Assembly: GCA_035463315.1 (NCBI GenBank)
Contig: DATHTJ010000058.1
Coordinates: forward strand, 1-22,076
Direction: 5' to 3'
From: GCA-003244245 sp035463315
Lineage (GTDB): Bacteria; Actinomycetota; Actinomycetes; Mycobacteriales; Pseudonocardiaceae
Length of the DNA stretch: 22,076 nucleotides
A program made the position numbers and the translations under genes. Positions 1 to 7,406 of the stretch are shown piece by piece. Position 1 is the first letter of the stretch; every line of letters starts with the position of its first letter. Under the pieces are notes generated by a model. That model worked only from the letters and a program-made list of their open reading frames with translations, had not been told where the DNA came from and did no database searches.

Positions 1-3000
1 CACCAGGTCCCACAGCGCCCCGACGAGATCGGCGTCACCGGGCACCGGCTGACCGTCGGTGAGCAGATACTGGCCAGCCCGGTCGGCGAGATCCCTGAAG
101 AAAAGCGCTCCGCCCACGGCCGGACCGCCAGCGGGGTCCCACCCTAGTGCGCGCAGGATGCAACGGTGCGCCGGCGTGAGTTCAAGCTGCTCCTCCAGAT
201 CCGGTAGCACGAGATCCGCTACGTCGGTGGGAGACAGCGCGATCCACCCGTCGCCGCCGGCCAGCGACCCACAACCGATCCACGTCACCTCGCCCGACGT
301 GGTGAGCTCGTCGAGCAGGGCCGGGAAGTATCCCGGAAGCCGGGCCGGCAGCAGCAGCGATTCCAGGGCGCTAGCTGGCACCGGTGCACCAGCCAGCTGC
401 TCCACGGCGCCGAGCACGTCGTCCGGGGTGGGCGCGCTGCGCAGCCGTCGCGCCGGTCCTGACCCGTCCTGCCGGGTGTCCCAGGACTCGATGCCGTGCC
501 AGGCCGGCAGGAACCGCCCCAGGACGGCCTGCTCGACCGGCTCCACCTCGGCCCTCAACCGCGCCAGCGACGCCCGTCGCAACCGCCGGAGCACTTCGGC
601 GTGGCAGTACTCGATGCCCCCGCCGCCGACCTCAACCGGGCGTAGCTCACCGCGGACCAGGGTGCCGGCCCCGGTCATCCGGTCCAGCACCGAACCCACC
701 ACGGCGACCCCAAGCCCGAACCGGTGTGCGGCGGCGGCACTGGTGAACGGCCCGCGGGTGCGGGCGTAGCGGAGCACGAGATCCCCGAGTGGGTCGGCGA
801 CCGGCTCGGTGAACGCCTCCGGCACTCCTACCGGCAGTGCCGCGCCCAGCGCGTCACGCACCCGGCCGGCGTCCTCGATCGCGATCCAGCGTTGTTCGCC
901 AGCGATCCGCACCGTGATCGTCCGACGGGCCGCGCCAAGCTCGGCAAGCCACCCTGGCGCGACCCCACGCTGTGCGGCTTCGGCCTCGGTGAGGTCGCCC
1001 AGCGTGCGCAGCAGGTCGGCAGCGCCTTCGACGTCTCGGACCCGCCGGTCAGGATCGATGCGCTGCAGCTGCGCCTCGACTTCGATGAGCACGTCAGGGT
1101 CGAGCAGCTCGCGGATTGCCTCCGAGCCCAACAGCTCCGCCAGCAATGTCGAGTCGAGGGAGAGCGCTGCGGCCCTGCGCTCGGCGAGCGGGGCATCGAG
1201 CTCATAGAGGAACATCCCGACGTAGCCGAACAGCAGGCTGCGGGCAAACGGTGACGGCGACGGAGTGGCCACCTCCACCACCCGCACCCCGCGAGCCTGT
1301 ACCTCCGACATCAGCGCGCGCAGCCCGGCCAGGTCATAGACGTCACGCAGGCACTCCCGCATCGCCTCCAGCACCACCGGGAACTGCTCGTACTTCGACG
1401 CGACGGTGAGCAGTTGGGCTGCGCGCTGCCGCTGCTGCCACAGCGGAGTGCGGCGCCTGGGGTCGCGGCGAGGCAGCAGTAGTGAGCGTGCCGCGCACTC
1501 CCGGAACCGCGAGGCGAACAGCGCCGAACCGCCCACCTCGGCAACGACGAGCTGCTCCACCTCGTCAGGATCGAGCAGGATGTCCTCGGCAGTGGGCAGC
1601 ACCTCGGCCCCGTCGGCGTCCAGTGCGTCGGGCAGCCGCAGCACGATGCCGTCGTCCGCGCTGGCCACATGCGCCTCGACACCGCGCCGTTCCCGCAGCC
1701 GGGCGCCGATCGCCAGTGCCCACGGCCCGTTAACTTGCGCCCCGAACGGTGAGTGCACCACCATCCGCCAGTCGCCCAGCTCGTCGCGGAAGCGTTCCAC
1801 CAGGATGGTGCGGTCGTCGGGCACATGCCCGGCGGCCTCGCGCTGTTCGCGCAGATAAGACAGCAGGTTGTCGGCCGCCCACGCGTCGAGCCCAGCCGCC
1901 TCGGCGCGACGGCGCGCTGCGTACACGCCGGCACCGCTCAGCTCGCGAACGAACGCGCCCAGCGCCCGTCCGAGCTCCAGGGGCCGGCCAGGCGCGTCGC
2001 CCTTCCAGAATGGCATCCGAGCCGGCTCGCCGGGCACGGGCAGCGCGATGACCCGGTCGTGGGTGATGTCGACGATCTTCCAGGAGGTCGAACCGAGCAG
2101 GAACGTGTCGCCCACCCGAGACTCGTACACCATCTCCTCGTCGAGTTCACCGACCCGCGAGCCCGCCCTGTCGGCACCACCGGGGGTCATCACGGTGAAC
2201 AGCCCCCGGTCGGGGATGGTGCCGCCAGAGGTGACCGCCAGCCGCTGCGCTCCTGGCCGGCCGCGCAGCTCGTCAGTGACTCGGTCCCACACGATCCGCG
2301 GGCGTAGCTCACCGAACTCCTCCGACGGATAGCGGCCGGTGAGCATGTCGAGCACGGCGTGCAGTGCGGAGTCGGGCAGCGCCGAGTACGGCGCGGCGCG
2401 GCGGACCAGTGCGGCGAGGTCGCCGACGGTCCACGGATCCAGCGCGACCATGGCCACCACCTGCTGGGCGAGCACGTCCAGCGGGTTTCGGGGGTAGCGC
2501 ATCGCCTCGATCGCCCCGTTGACCATTCGCTCCGCGACCACCGCACACGAGACCAGGTCCCCGCGGAACTTGGGGAAGATCACGCCGCGGGACACCGCAC
2601 CCACCTGATGCCCGGCGCGGCCGATTCGCTGCAGGCCCGACGCCACCGTCGGGGGCGCCTCGACCTGCACCACGAGGTCCACCGCTCCCATGTCGATGCC
2701 CAGCTCCAACGACGAGGTGGCGACCACGCACGGCAACCGGCCGGACTTGAGCTCCTCCTCGACCAGGATCCGCTGCTCGCGCGACATCGAGCCGTGGTGC
2801 GCCTTGGCGATCACTTCGGGAGCTCCGCCGGCCAGCCCGGCCTGGCCCATCAACTCGGCGGGCATCCGGTCTCGGGGTGCTGCGGGCTCATCGACGGCCA
2901 GCTCGTTGAGCCGGGAGGTGAGCCGCTCGGCCAGCCGCCGCGAGTTGGCGAACACGATCGTCGAGCGGTGTGCGCGCACCAGCTCCAGCACCCGTCGCTC

Positions 3001-3828
3001 CACTGCGGGCCAGATCGAGGCACGGTGCTCCGCCGTTCCGCCGGCGTCTCCGGTTAAGTCGCCCCCCGTCAGTTCACCCAGTGCCGACATGTCCGGTACC
3101 GGCACCTGCACCGCGACCTCGATTGTCTTGGTCGACGGCGGCTGCACCACATGCACCGGCCGGCCCCCGGCCAGGAAGGCACTGACCTCGTCGACGGGAC
3201 GCACGGTGGCGGACAGGCCGATCCGCTGGGACGGTCGCTCCAGCAGCGCGTCCAGCCGCTCCAAGGACAGCACCAGGTGCGCGCCGCGCTTGCTGGCGGC
3301 GACGGCGTGCACCTCGTCGACGATCACCGTAGTGACCCCGCGCAACGACTCCCTGGCCGCCGAGGTCAGCAGCAGAAACAGCGACTCCGGAGTGGTGACG
3401 AGCACGTCGGCCGGGGTGCGGGCGAAGGCGCGGCGCTGCTCGGCTGGGGTATCGCCGGTGCGCATCGCCACCTGAATGTCCGGCTGGGGCAGGCCCAACC
3501 GGTGCGTGGCTTGCCGGATGCCGGCCAACGGAGAACGCAGGTTGCGCTCGACGTCCACCGCCAAGGCTTTGAGCGGGGATACGTAAAGCACCCGGCAACG
3601 CCTCATCGGCTCGTCCGGAGGCCCAACGACGACCAGCTGGTCCAGCGCCCACAGAAACGCGGCGAGGGTCTTGCCTGATCCGGTTGGGGCGACGACCAGC
3701 GCATGCTCGCCCGCGGCTGCCGCCCGCCACGCACCTTCCTGAGCCGGAGTAGGCGCGGCAAACGCTCCCGCGAACCAGTCCCGGGTGGCGGGGGAGAACA
3801 GGTCGAGCACGTCCACGCCGACCATCAT
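1..3828 (-). CDS. lhr: Lhr-family ATP-dependent DNA helicase (C-terminus cut by window edge)
   Basis: Large superfamily 2 DNA helicase of the Lhr family, an ATP-driven 3'-5' translocase associated with DNA repair. The frame is open for 1276 codons to the window edge. Visible motifs are Walker A APTGSGKT (residues ~47-54), the DEAH-type box DEVH (171-174), motif III SAT (206-208), TSSLELGIDMG (371-381) and motif VI QRIGRAGHQ (400-408). A long C-terminal region typical of Lhr follows. Full actinobacterial Lhr is about 1500 aa as I recall, so roughly 200-250 residues lie outside. The start is uncertain: ATG codons at 3828 and 3825, or GTG at 3840, are in frame, and none has a strong ribosome site. 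In many actinomycetes a Nei-type glycosylase gene lies next to lhr; here that would fall left of the window. Confidence 0.95.
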   Translation of the reverse strand, partial: MMVGVDVLDLFSPATRDWFAGAFAAPTPAQEGAWRAAAAGEHALVVAPTGSGKTLAAFLWALDQLVVVGPPDEPMRRCRVLYVSPLKALAVDVERNLRSPLAGIRQATHRLGLPQPDIQVAMRTGDTPAEQRRAFARTPADVLVTTPESLFLLLTSAARESLRGVTTVIVDEVHAVAASKRGAHLVLSLERLDALLERPSQRIGLSATVRPVDEVSAFLAGGRPVHVVQPPSTKTIEVAVQVPVPDMSALGELTGGDLTGDAGGTAEHRASIWPAVERRVLELVRAHRSTIVFANSRRLAERLTSRLNELAVDEPAAPRDRMPAELMGQAGLAGGAPEVIAKAHHGSMSREQRILVEEELKSGRLPCVVATSSLELGIDMGAVDLVVQVEAPPTVASGLQRIGRAGHQVGAVSRGVIFPKFRGDLVSCAVVAERMVNGAIEAMRYPRNPLDVLAQQVVAMVALDPWTVGDLAALVRRAAPYSALPDSALHAVLDMLTGRYPSEEFGELRPRIVWDRVTDELRGRPGAQRLAVTSGGTIPDRGLFTVMTPGGADRAGSRVGELDEEMVYESRVGDTFLLGSTSWKIVDITHDRVIALPVPGEPARMPFWKGDAPGRPLELGRALGAFVRELSGAGVYAARRRAEAAGLDAWAADNLLSYLREQREAAGHVPDDRTILVERFRDELGDWRMVVHSPFGAQVNGPWALAIGARLRERRGVEAHVASADDGIVLRLPDALDADGAEVLPTAEDILLDPDEVEQLVVAEVGGSALFASRFRECAARSLLLPRRDPRRRTPLWQQRQRAAQLLTVASKYEQFPVVLEAMRECLRDVYDLAGLRALMSEVQARGVRVVEVATPSPSPFARSLLFGYVGMFLYELDAPLAERRAAALSLDSTLLAELLGSEAIRELLDPDVLIEVEAQLQRIDPDRRVRDVEGAADLLRTLGDLTEAEAAQRGVAPGWLAELGAARRTITVRIAGEQRWIAIEDAGRVRDALGAALPVGVPEAFTEPVADPLGDLVLRYARTRGPFTSAAAAHRFGLGVAVVGSVLDRMTGAGTLVRGELRPVEVGGGGIEYCHAEVLRRLRRASLARLRAEVEPVEQAVLGRFLPAWHGIESWDTRQDGSGPARRLRSAPTPDDVLGAVEQLAGAPVPASALESLLLPARLPGYFPALLDELTTSGEVTWIGCGSLAGGDGWIALSPTDVADLVLPDLEEQLELTPAHRCILRALGWDPAGGPAVGGALFFRDLADRAGQYLLTDGQPVPGDADLVGALWDLV

Positions 3829-3999
3829 GGCCCGTCTCACCGACAACCTGGCTCCAGGCGTGCTGACCTCGGTATTTTGCAGGTGGGCCAGCACCTTGCC
3901 GCAGACGCTAGGAAGCACCGCAGTAACTTTTGTCAGCCCCGGATGCGAGCGTGTGGTAGGTCGACCCGAGTGTCGGGCTTGCCTTGACCCGCGGCAACA

Positions 4000-4179
4000 A
4001 TGCAGTTGCCCGCCTCCCTTGTGGATTACGTACTCGTGCACGAACTTGCTCACCTGCATTACCACGACCACTCGGCGGAATTCTGGCTGACGGTCGAGCG
4101 GGCGATTCCTGACTTCGCCCGGCGCCGTGATCAGTTGCGCCGCGCTGGAGCCGAGCTGTGGCTACCGGAGCTTGGATAG
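4000..4179 (+). pseudogene. C-terminal remnant of a YgjP-like (DUF45) zinc metallopeptidase
   Basis: The reading frame encodes 59 residues matching only the C-terminal part of the YgjP/DUF45 metal-dependent hydrolase family. It has a VDYVLVHELAHLHYHDHS-type segment with the HExxH zinc motif (HELAH), a downstream His and the family-typical E-F-W. An in-frame TGA at 3985-3987 blocks extension upstream, and I found no trace of the N-terminal half, including its usual RWGSC segment, before the divergent lhr start. Full-length family members are usually about 150-250 aa. It is most likely a 5'-truncated relic. The ATG at 4000 has no convincing ribosome site. Expression as a mini-protein cannot be excluded, since the frame is clean and the zinc motif intact. 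Confidence 0.7.
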
Positions 4180-4289
4180 GCGAGTATCACTAGCACGCCC
4201 TGCAGGCTTGTGTGCGCGGTCGCTATCGGCTAGGGGATGCTTGGGCGCAATCTGGCGCAACTTCGTTCCGCGGACTGGGTACCGGGCCG

Positions 4290-4355
4290 TACTTTCCCCG
4301 TGACGCTCCGACATCGAACCGGGGCATCGAACCGGAGCTCGGGGACTAGGAGGAG
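4290..4355 (+). promoter_or_regulatory. Leader of the three-gene cassette: possible -10, tandem repeat and strong RBS
   Basis: A TANNNT-type -10 candidate (TACTTT, 4290-4295) lies 65 bases before the first start codon; no good -35 is visible. The 11-base word CATCGAACCGG occurs twice, at 4312-4322 and 4325-4335, with a 13-base period. It may be an operator half-site pair for the regulator encoded at the end of the cassette. A very strong Shine-Dalgarno sequence, AGGAGGAG (4348-4355), precedes the ATG at 4361. The repeat and ribosome site are read directly; the promoter and operator roles are inferred. Confidence 0.4.
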
Positions 4356-4360
4356 TTGGG

Positions 4361-4564
4361 ATGAGGCTGCGTTATCTAGGCAAAACGGCCGGGTCAGCAG
4401 AGGGTAAGTCCGAGGCGCTTTATGCCACCGACCGTGGCACCTTCGTGGTACAAGGCAAGCGAGTGACCGACCCTCAAGCTATCGCCGACCTGCGCGACTT
4501 CGCAGACGACGAGATCGTCGCGGAGGTGCCGGCCGACGTGTTGCGGCTGGTGGAGCGCGCCTGA
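4361..4564 (+). CDS. Small conserved-type protein of unknown function, first gene of the XRE/DUF6879 cassette
   Basis: A 67-residue soluble protein with no signal peptide or membrane segment. It has a beta-rich N-terminal half (LRYLGKTAG..., GTFVVQGKRVTD) and an acidic helical C-terminal half (DFADDEIVAEVPADVLRLVE). I recall similar short proteins next to DUF6879 and XRE/DUF5753 genes in actinomycetes, but I know no function. The start is firm because AGGAGGAG sits five bases upstream of the ATG. The stop TGA overlaps the next gene's ATG by one base, so the two are translationally coupled. Its role is probably tied to that of its two partners. Confidence 0.75.
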   Translation: MRLRYLGKTAGSAEGKSEALYATDRGTFVVQGKRVTDPQAIADLRDFADDEIVAEVPADVLRLVERA

Positions 4565-5103
4565 TGGGCGGGAAACTCACCGACGAGCAGTTCGACGAGC
4601 TGTTCGAGACTTATCGGTACACGGCGCGCCGCCTAGAGCCTCGGGATTGCTACAACACCGGGACGTCGATCGAGCCGAAGCGACGCTACCAGGCCGGGGA
4701 GCTGACCAACTACTCCTTTATGGATCGCTGGACCGGCAAGGTGAGCAGGTGGAGCACCCAGGGGAAGCGAATGGCCCGGGTGCGGGTGACCACCGAGCCA
4801 CTGACCGAGGACGCGCGCTACTTACTGCACATCGCCCGGCTTAATGTGGCTGCCGGGGACGAGATCCGCTACCTGCCCCGGCAGCGGGCCCGGGAGCTGG
4901 AGCTGAGGTTGCCAGACGAGGACTACTGGATCTTCGACGCGACGATGGCTGTGATCATTCACTTCGATGAGGAGGACCGCCCCATCGGCCAGGAACTGAT
5001 CGACGATCCCGCGGAGGTCGTACGGCGGCTGCACTGGTTCGACGCCGCATGGCATCATTCGATCTCACGAGAGGAGTTCGCCGCGAAGCACGGCGTCGAG
5101 TGA
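4564..5103 (+). CDS. DUF6879 family protein
   Basis: A 179-residue protein with the DUF6879 pattern: an N-terminal FDELFETYRYTARRLEPRD segment, the core RVRVTTEPLTEDARYLL, then AGDEIRYLPR, the acidic DYWIFDATMA and a C-terminal WFDAAWHHSISREEF. No catalytic motif is recognised. The family is common in actinomycetes beside HTH/DUF5753 regulators; its biochemistry is unknown to me. It overlaps the preceding gene by one base (TGATG), and its stop abuts the GTG of the next gene. Leu87 is a TTA codon (4822-4824), rare in such GC-rich genomes and in Streptomyces dependent on the bldA tRNA. By position it could be the effector or the partner of the regulator downstream. Confidence 0.85.
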   Translation: MGGKLTDEQFDELFETYRYTARRLEPRDCYNTGTSIEPKRRYQAGELTNYSFMDRWTGKVSRWSTQGKRMARVRVTTEPLTEDARYLLHIARLNVAAGDEIRYLPRQRARELELRLPDEDYWIFDATMAVIIHFDEEDRPIGQELIDDPAEVVRRLHWFDAAWHHSISREEFAAKHGVE

Positions 5104-5949
5104 GTGACAAGTTTCCAGCGGGAGCGTGAAACGCTCGGGCAGCGGTTGCGCGAGCTGCGCCAGGACGCCCGACTGACCGGGCGGCAGCTCGCAGAGGCGC
5201 ACGGCTGGCAGCCCAGCAAGGTCTCCCGGATCGAAAGCGGCAAACAGACCCCATCGGATGCCGACGTGGAAGCATGGGCCAGGGCGTGCGGGGTTCCGGA
5301 AGCTGCGGATGACCTGATTGCGGCACTGCGTAGCCTAGAGGGGCACTACGTCGAGCACCGGCGCGCGTTCCGCGCCGGGATGGCCCGCTTCCAGCACGCC
5401 ATCCGCGAACAGGAAATTAAGTACTCGTTTATCCGGAACTTTCAGAGTGCGATCATCCCGGGTCTGCTGCAGACTCCCCAGTACGCCCGACATCGGTTTG
5501 CGCCTGGGCTGAAATACGGCGGCCCGCCCACTGACCTCGATGAGTCGGTCTCCGCCCGGATGGCACGCCAGCAAATCCTCTACCGGCCCAGTACGAGGGC
5601 ACACTTCGTGCTGACCGAGGCGCCGCTCCGGTACCGGCTGTGCCCGCCCGAGGTGCTGGAGGGCCAGCTCGACCGGCTGCTCGCCGTCGCGAGTATGTGC
5701 ACTGTTCGCCTCGGCATCATCCCGTTCGAGACCCAATTCACGTCGGCACCGCTGCACGGGTTCGCCGTCTACGACGAGGGCGAAGTGCTCGTGGAGACGC
5801 TCACAGCAACGCTGACGCTCTCCGAGCCCAGCGAGATTAGCGTCTATCTGCAGCTGTTCGCTGAGTACGCAAAAGCAGCAGTATACGGTGCGGAGGCCCG
5901 TGCTCTCATCACCCAAGTGTTGTCTGAGCTTTCCACCTCTCCTGATTGA
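5104..5949 (+). CDS. XRE-family helix-turn-helix regulator with DUF5753 domain
   Basis: A 281-residue DNA-binding protein. Residues ~10-65 form an XRE/Cro-type helix-turn-helix (LGQRLRELRQDARLTGRQLA, then KVSRIESGKQTPS). From ~88 onward is the DUF5753 domain, marked by IIPGLLQTPQYAR, the SARMARQQILYRP segment and the LGIIPFET region. This is the Scr1-like architecture of actinomycete regulators, whose relatives pair with DUF397 proteins and influence development or antibiotic production. Here the partner is DUF6879 instead. The GTG start directly follows the upstream TGA with no gap, so translation probably depends on reinitiation. It may bind the repeated word in the cassette leader; this is inference. 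Confidence 0.92.
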   Translation: MTSFQRERETLGQRLRELRQDARLTGRQLAEAHGWQPSKVSRIESGKQTPSDADVEAWARACGVPEAADDLIAALRSLEGHYVEHRRAFRAGMARFQHAIREQEIKYSFIRNFQSAIIPGLLQTPQYARHRFAPGLKYGGPPTDLDESVSARMARQQILYRPSTRAHFVLTEAPLRYRLCPPEVLEGQLDRLLAVASMCTVRLGIIPFETQFTSAPLHGFAVYDEGEVLVETLTATLTLSEPSEISVYLQLFAEYAKAAVYGAEARALITQVLSELSTSPD

Positions 5950-6042
5950 TGTGCGCGAATGTGCTCGTTGCTGGCCCGCGCACCAGTTTGTCCGCAACCT
6001 TGAGCAACTTCCTCTCCTCGCCAATCATCACCTTCTACCTTT

Positions 6043-6105
6043 CTCGCGGCACGGGCATCGGCTCAGGTCAAGCCGACGAATGAAGGAGCGCAGCGGTGCC
6101 GCGAG
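6043..6105. terminator. Nested inverted repeats between convergent genes, possible bidirectional terminator
   Basis: In the 231-base gap between the converging XRE gene and vdh, a perfect 10-base inverted repeat CTCGCGGCAC/GTGCCGCGAG (6043-6052, 6096-6105) encloses a second hairpin TCGGCT/AGCCGA (6058-6063, 6071-6076). There is no T-tract. The position suits a bidirectional transcription stop, but an extragenic palindrome unit is equally possible. The rest of the gap shows no convincing gene. Confidence 0.4.
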
Positions 6106-6180
6106 GTCACCAACCGACGAGGGTGCGAGTAATAGTGATCGTCCGCTACCGCACCGCCTGGCGGCGGGGCGCCTCAATCG

Positions 6181-7269
6181 CTATCGCCGCAGGGCGGTGC
6201 GCCCGTCGACCAGGATTTTGCGCAGCCGCCCTACGTCTGCCATTCGCCGCTCGGCCAGGTGGTCGGCGGCGACGGCAGGTGGCACGCCGTCCCGCTCAGC
6301 CAGCTCGAAGATCTCCCGAGTAGTGTCGAAGATCCGGGCGGCTCGGGCTTTGGCCCGCTCGAAGTTGAAACCCTCGATCTCGTCGGCGACCTGGATGACG
6401 CCGCCGGAGTTCACCACGTAGTCGGGTGCATAGAGGATGCCCCGTTCGTCGAGCAGTTTCTCCACGCCGGGGTGTTCCAGCTGGTTGTTCGCGCCTCCAC
6501 AGACGATCTTGGCTGAGAGCGCGGCGACGGTGGGATCATCCAGCGCGGAGCCGAGCGCGCACGGGGCGTACACGTCGATCGGTTCGCCCACCAGCGCTGC
6601 GGTGGTCGGCGCCACGGCGACCTCAGGGTGCGCGGTCCAGATCCGCGCGATAGCCCGCTCGCTGACGTCCGCGACGATCACCTCCGCGCCGTCGGCGAGC
6701 AGGTGGTCGACAAGAAGCCGTCCCACCTTGCCGACCCCGGCGACGCCCACCCGGCGTCCTGACAGGGTGGGCGCACCCCAGACGTGTTCGGCGGCCGCGC
6801 GCATGCCCTGGAAGACACCGAAGGCAGTGAGGATCGAGGAGTCACCGGCACCGCCGTGGGCCACCGAGCGTCCGGTGACGAACTCGGATTCCCGGGCGAC
6901 GACGTCCATGTCCTCGACGTAGGTGCCGACATCGCACGCGGTGATGTAGCGTCCGCCCAGCGACTGCACGAAGCGACCATAGGCGCGCAGCAGTGCCTCG
7001 GTCTTGTCCCGGGACGGGTCGGCGAGGATGACGGCCTTGCCCCCGCCGTGGTCCAACCCGGCGAGCGAGTTCTTGTAGGACATCGCGCGGGACAGGTGCA
7101 GTACGTCGGCCAGCGCGTCCTCCTCGCTGGCGTAAGGGTGGAACCGGGTGCCGCCGAGCGCTGGCCCCAGTGCGGTGGAGTGGATGGCGATGATGGCGCG
7201 GAGCCCGGAGGGCTCGTCGCGGCAGAACACGACCTGCTCGTGGTCGCCGGATCGGAATACGTCGGTCAC
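6181..7269 (-). CDS. vdh: Valine/leucine dehydrogenase (Glu/Leu/Phe/Val dehydrogenase family)
   Basis: NAD-dependent branched-chain amino acid dehydrogenase that oxidatively deaminates valine or leucine to the 2-oxo acid, the entry step of branched-chain catabolism and of precursor supply for branched fatty acids and polyketides. The 362 residues match Streptomyces Vdh in size. Seen are the substrate/catalytic lysines in YKNSLAGL (~66) and GGGKAV (~78), the dinucleotide motif GVAGVGKVG (~175-183), and the C-terminal CGGANNQLE and NSGGVIQVADE segments. I chose the GTG at 7269 because AAGGGAG lies eight bases upstream and the protein then starts as family members do; a longer in-frame reading to 7356 lacks such support. 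Substrate preference (Val versus Leu) cannot be read from sequence alone. Confidence 0.93.
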   Translation of the reverse strand: MTDVFRSGDHEQVVFCRDEPSGLRAIIAIHSTALGPALGGTRFHPYASEEDALADVLHLSRAMSYKNSLAGLDHGGGKAVILADPSRDKTEALLRAYGRFVQSLGGRYITACDVGTYVEDMDVVARESEFVTGRSVAHGGAGDSSILTAFGVFQGMRAAAEHVWGAPTLSGRRVGVAGVGKVGRLLVDHLLADGAEVIVADVSERAIARIWTAHPEVAVAPTTAALVGEPIDVYAPCALGSALDDPTVAALSAKIVCGGANNQLEHPGVEKLLDERGILYAPDYVVNSGGVIQVADEIEGFNFERAKARAARIFDTTREIFELAERDGVPPAVAADHLAERRMADVGRLRKILVDGRTALRR

Positions 7270-7311
7270 GGTGGTGACTCCCTTCCGCTCGGTGGCGCGC
7301 TTGTGGCGCGC

Positions 7312-7356
7312 GTTGCTGTGCAACATAAGACGCCCACCGGGTCGAATCTGATGCAC
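7312..7356. promoter_or_regulatory. Possible vdh promoter/operator in the divergent intergenic region
   Basis: The 137-base gap between vdh and the divergent MBL-Rieske gene holds a short dyad GTTGC-TGT-GCAAC (7312-7324). It overlaps a minus-strand -10 candidate TATGTT (7327-7322). TGTGCA (7317-7322) recurs inverted as TGCACA (7352-7357). The -35 is weak. A regulator such as an Lrp-type protein could bind here, but this is only inferred from the dyad and the context. Confidence 0.3.
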
Positions 7357-7406
7357 ACAACGGATGGCACCATCTGGCGGGTACGCAGCCGGAGCGAGGA
7401 GAGCGC

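Noticed and set aside
59..769. Long plus-strand frames opposite lhr, including those at 59-769, 1753-2307 and 2359-3057
   Set aside because: They are rich in Arg, Ser and Pro with no family resemblance, and are mirror frames of the lhr coding strand in GC-rich DNA.
7270..7356. 29-residue extension of valine dehydrogenase
   Set aside because: It spans the likely promoter and dyad, and the GTG at 7269 has AAGGGAG at ideal spacing.
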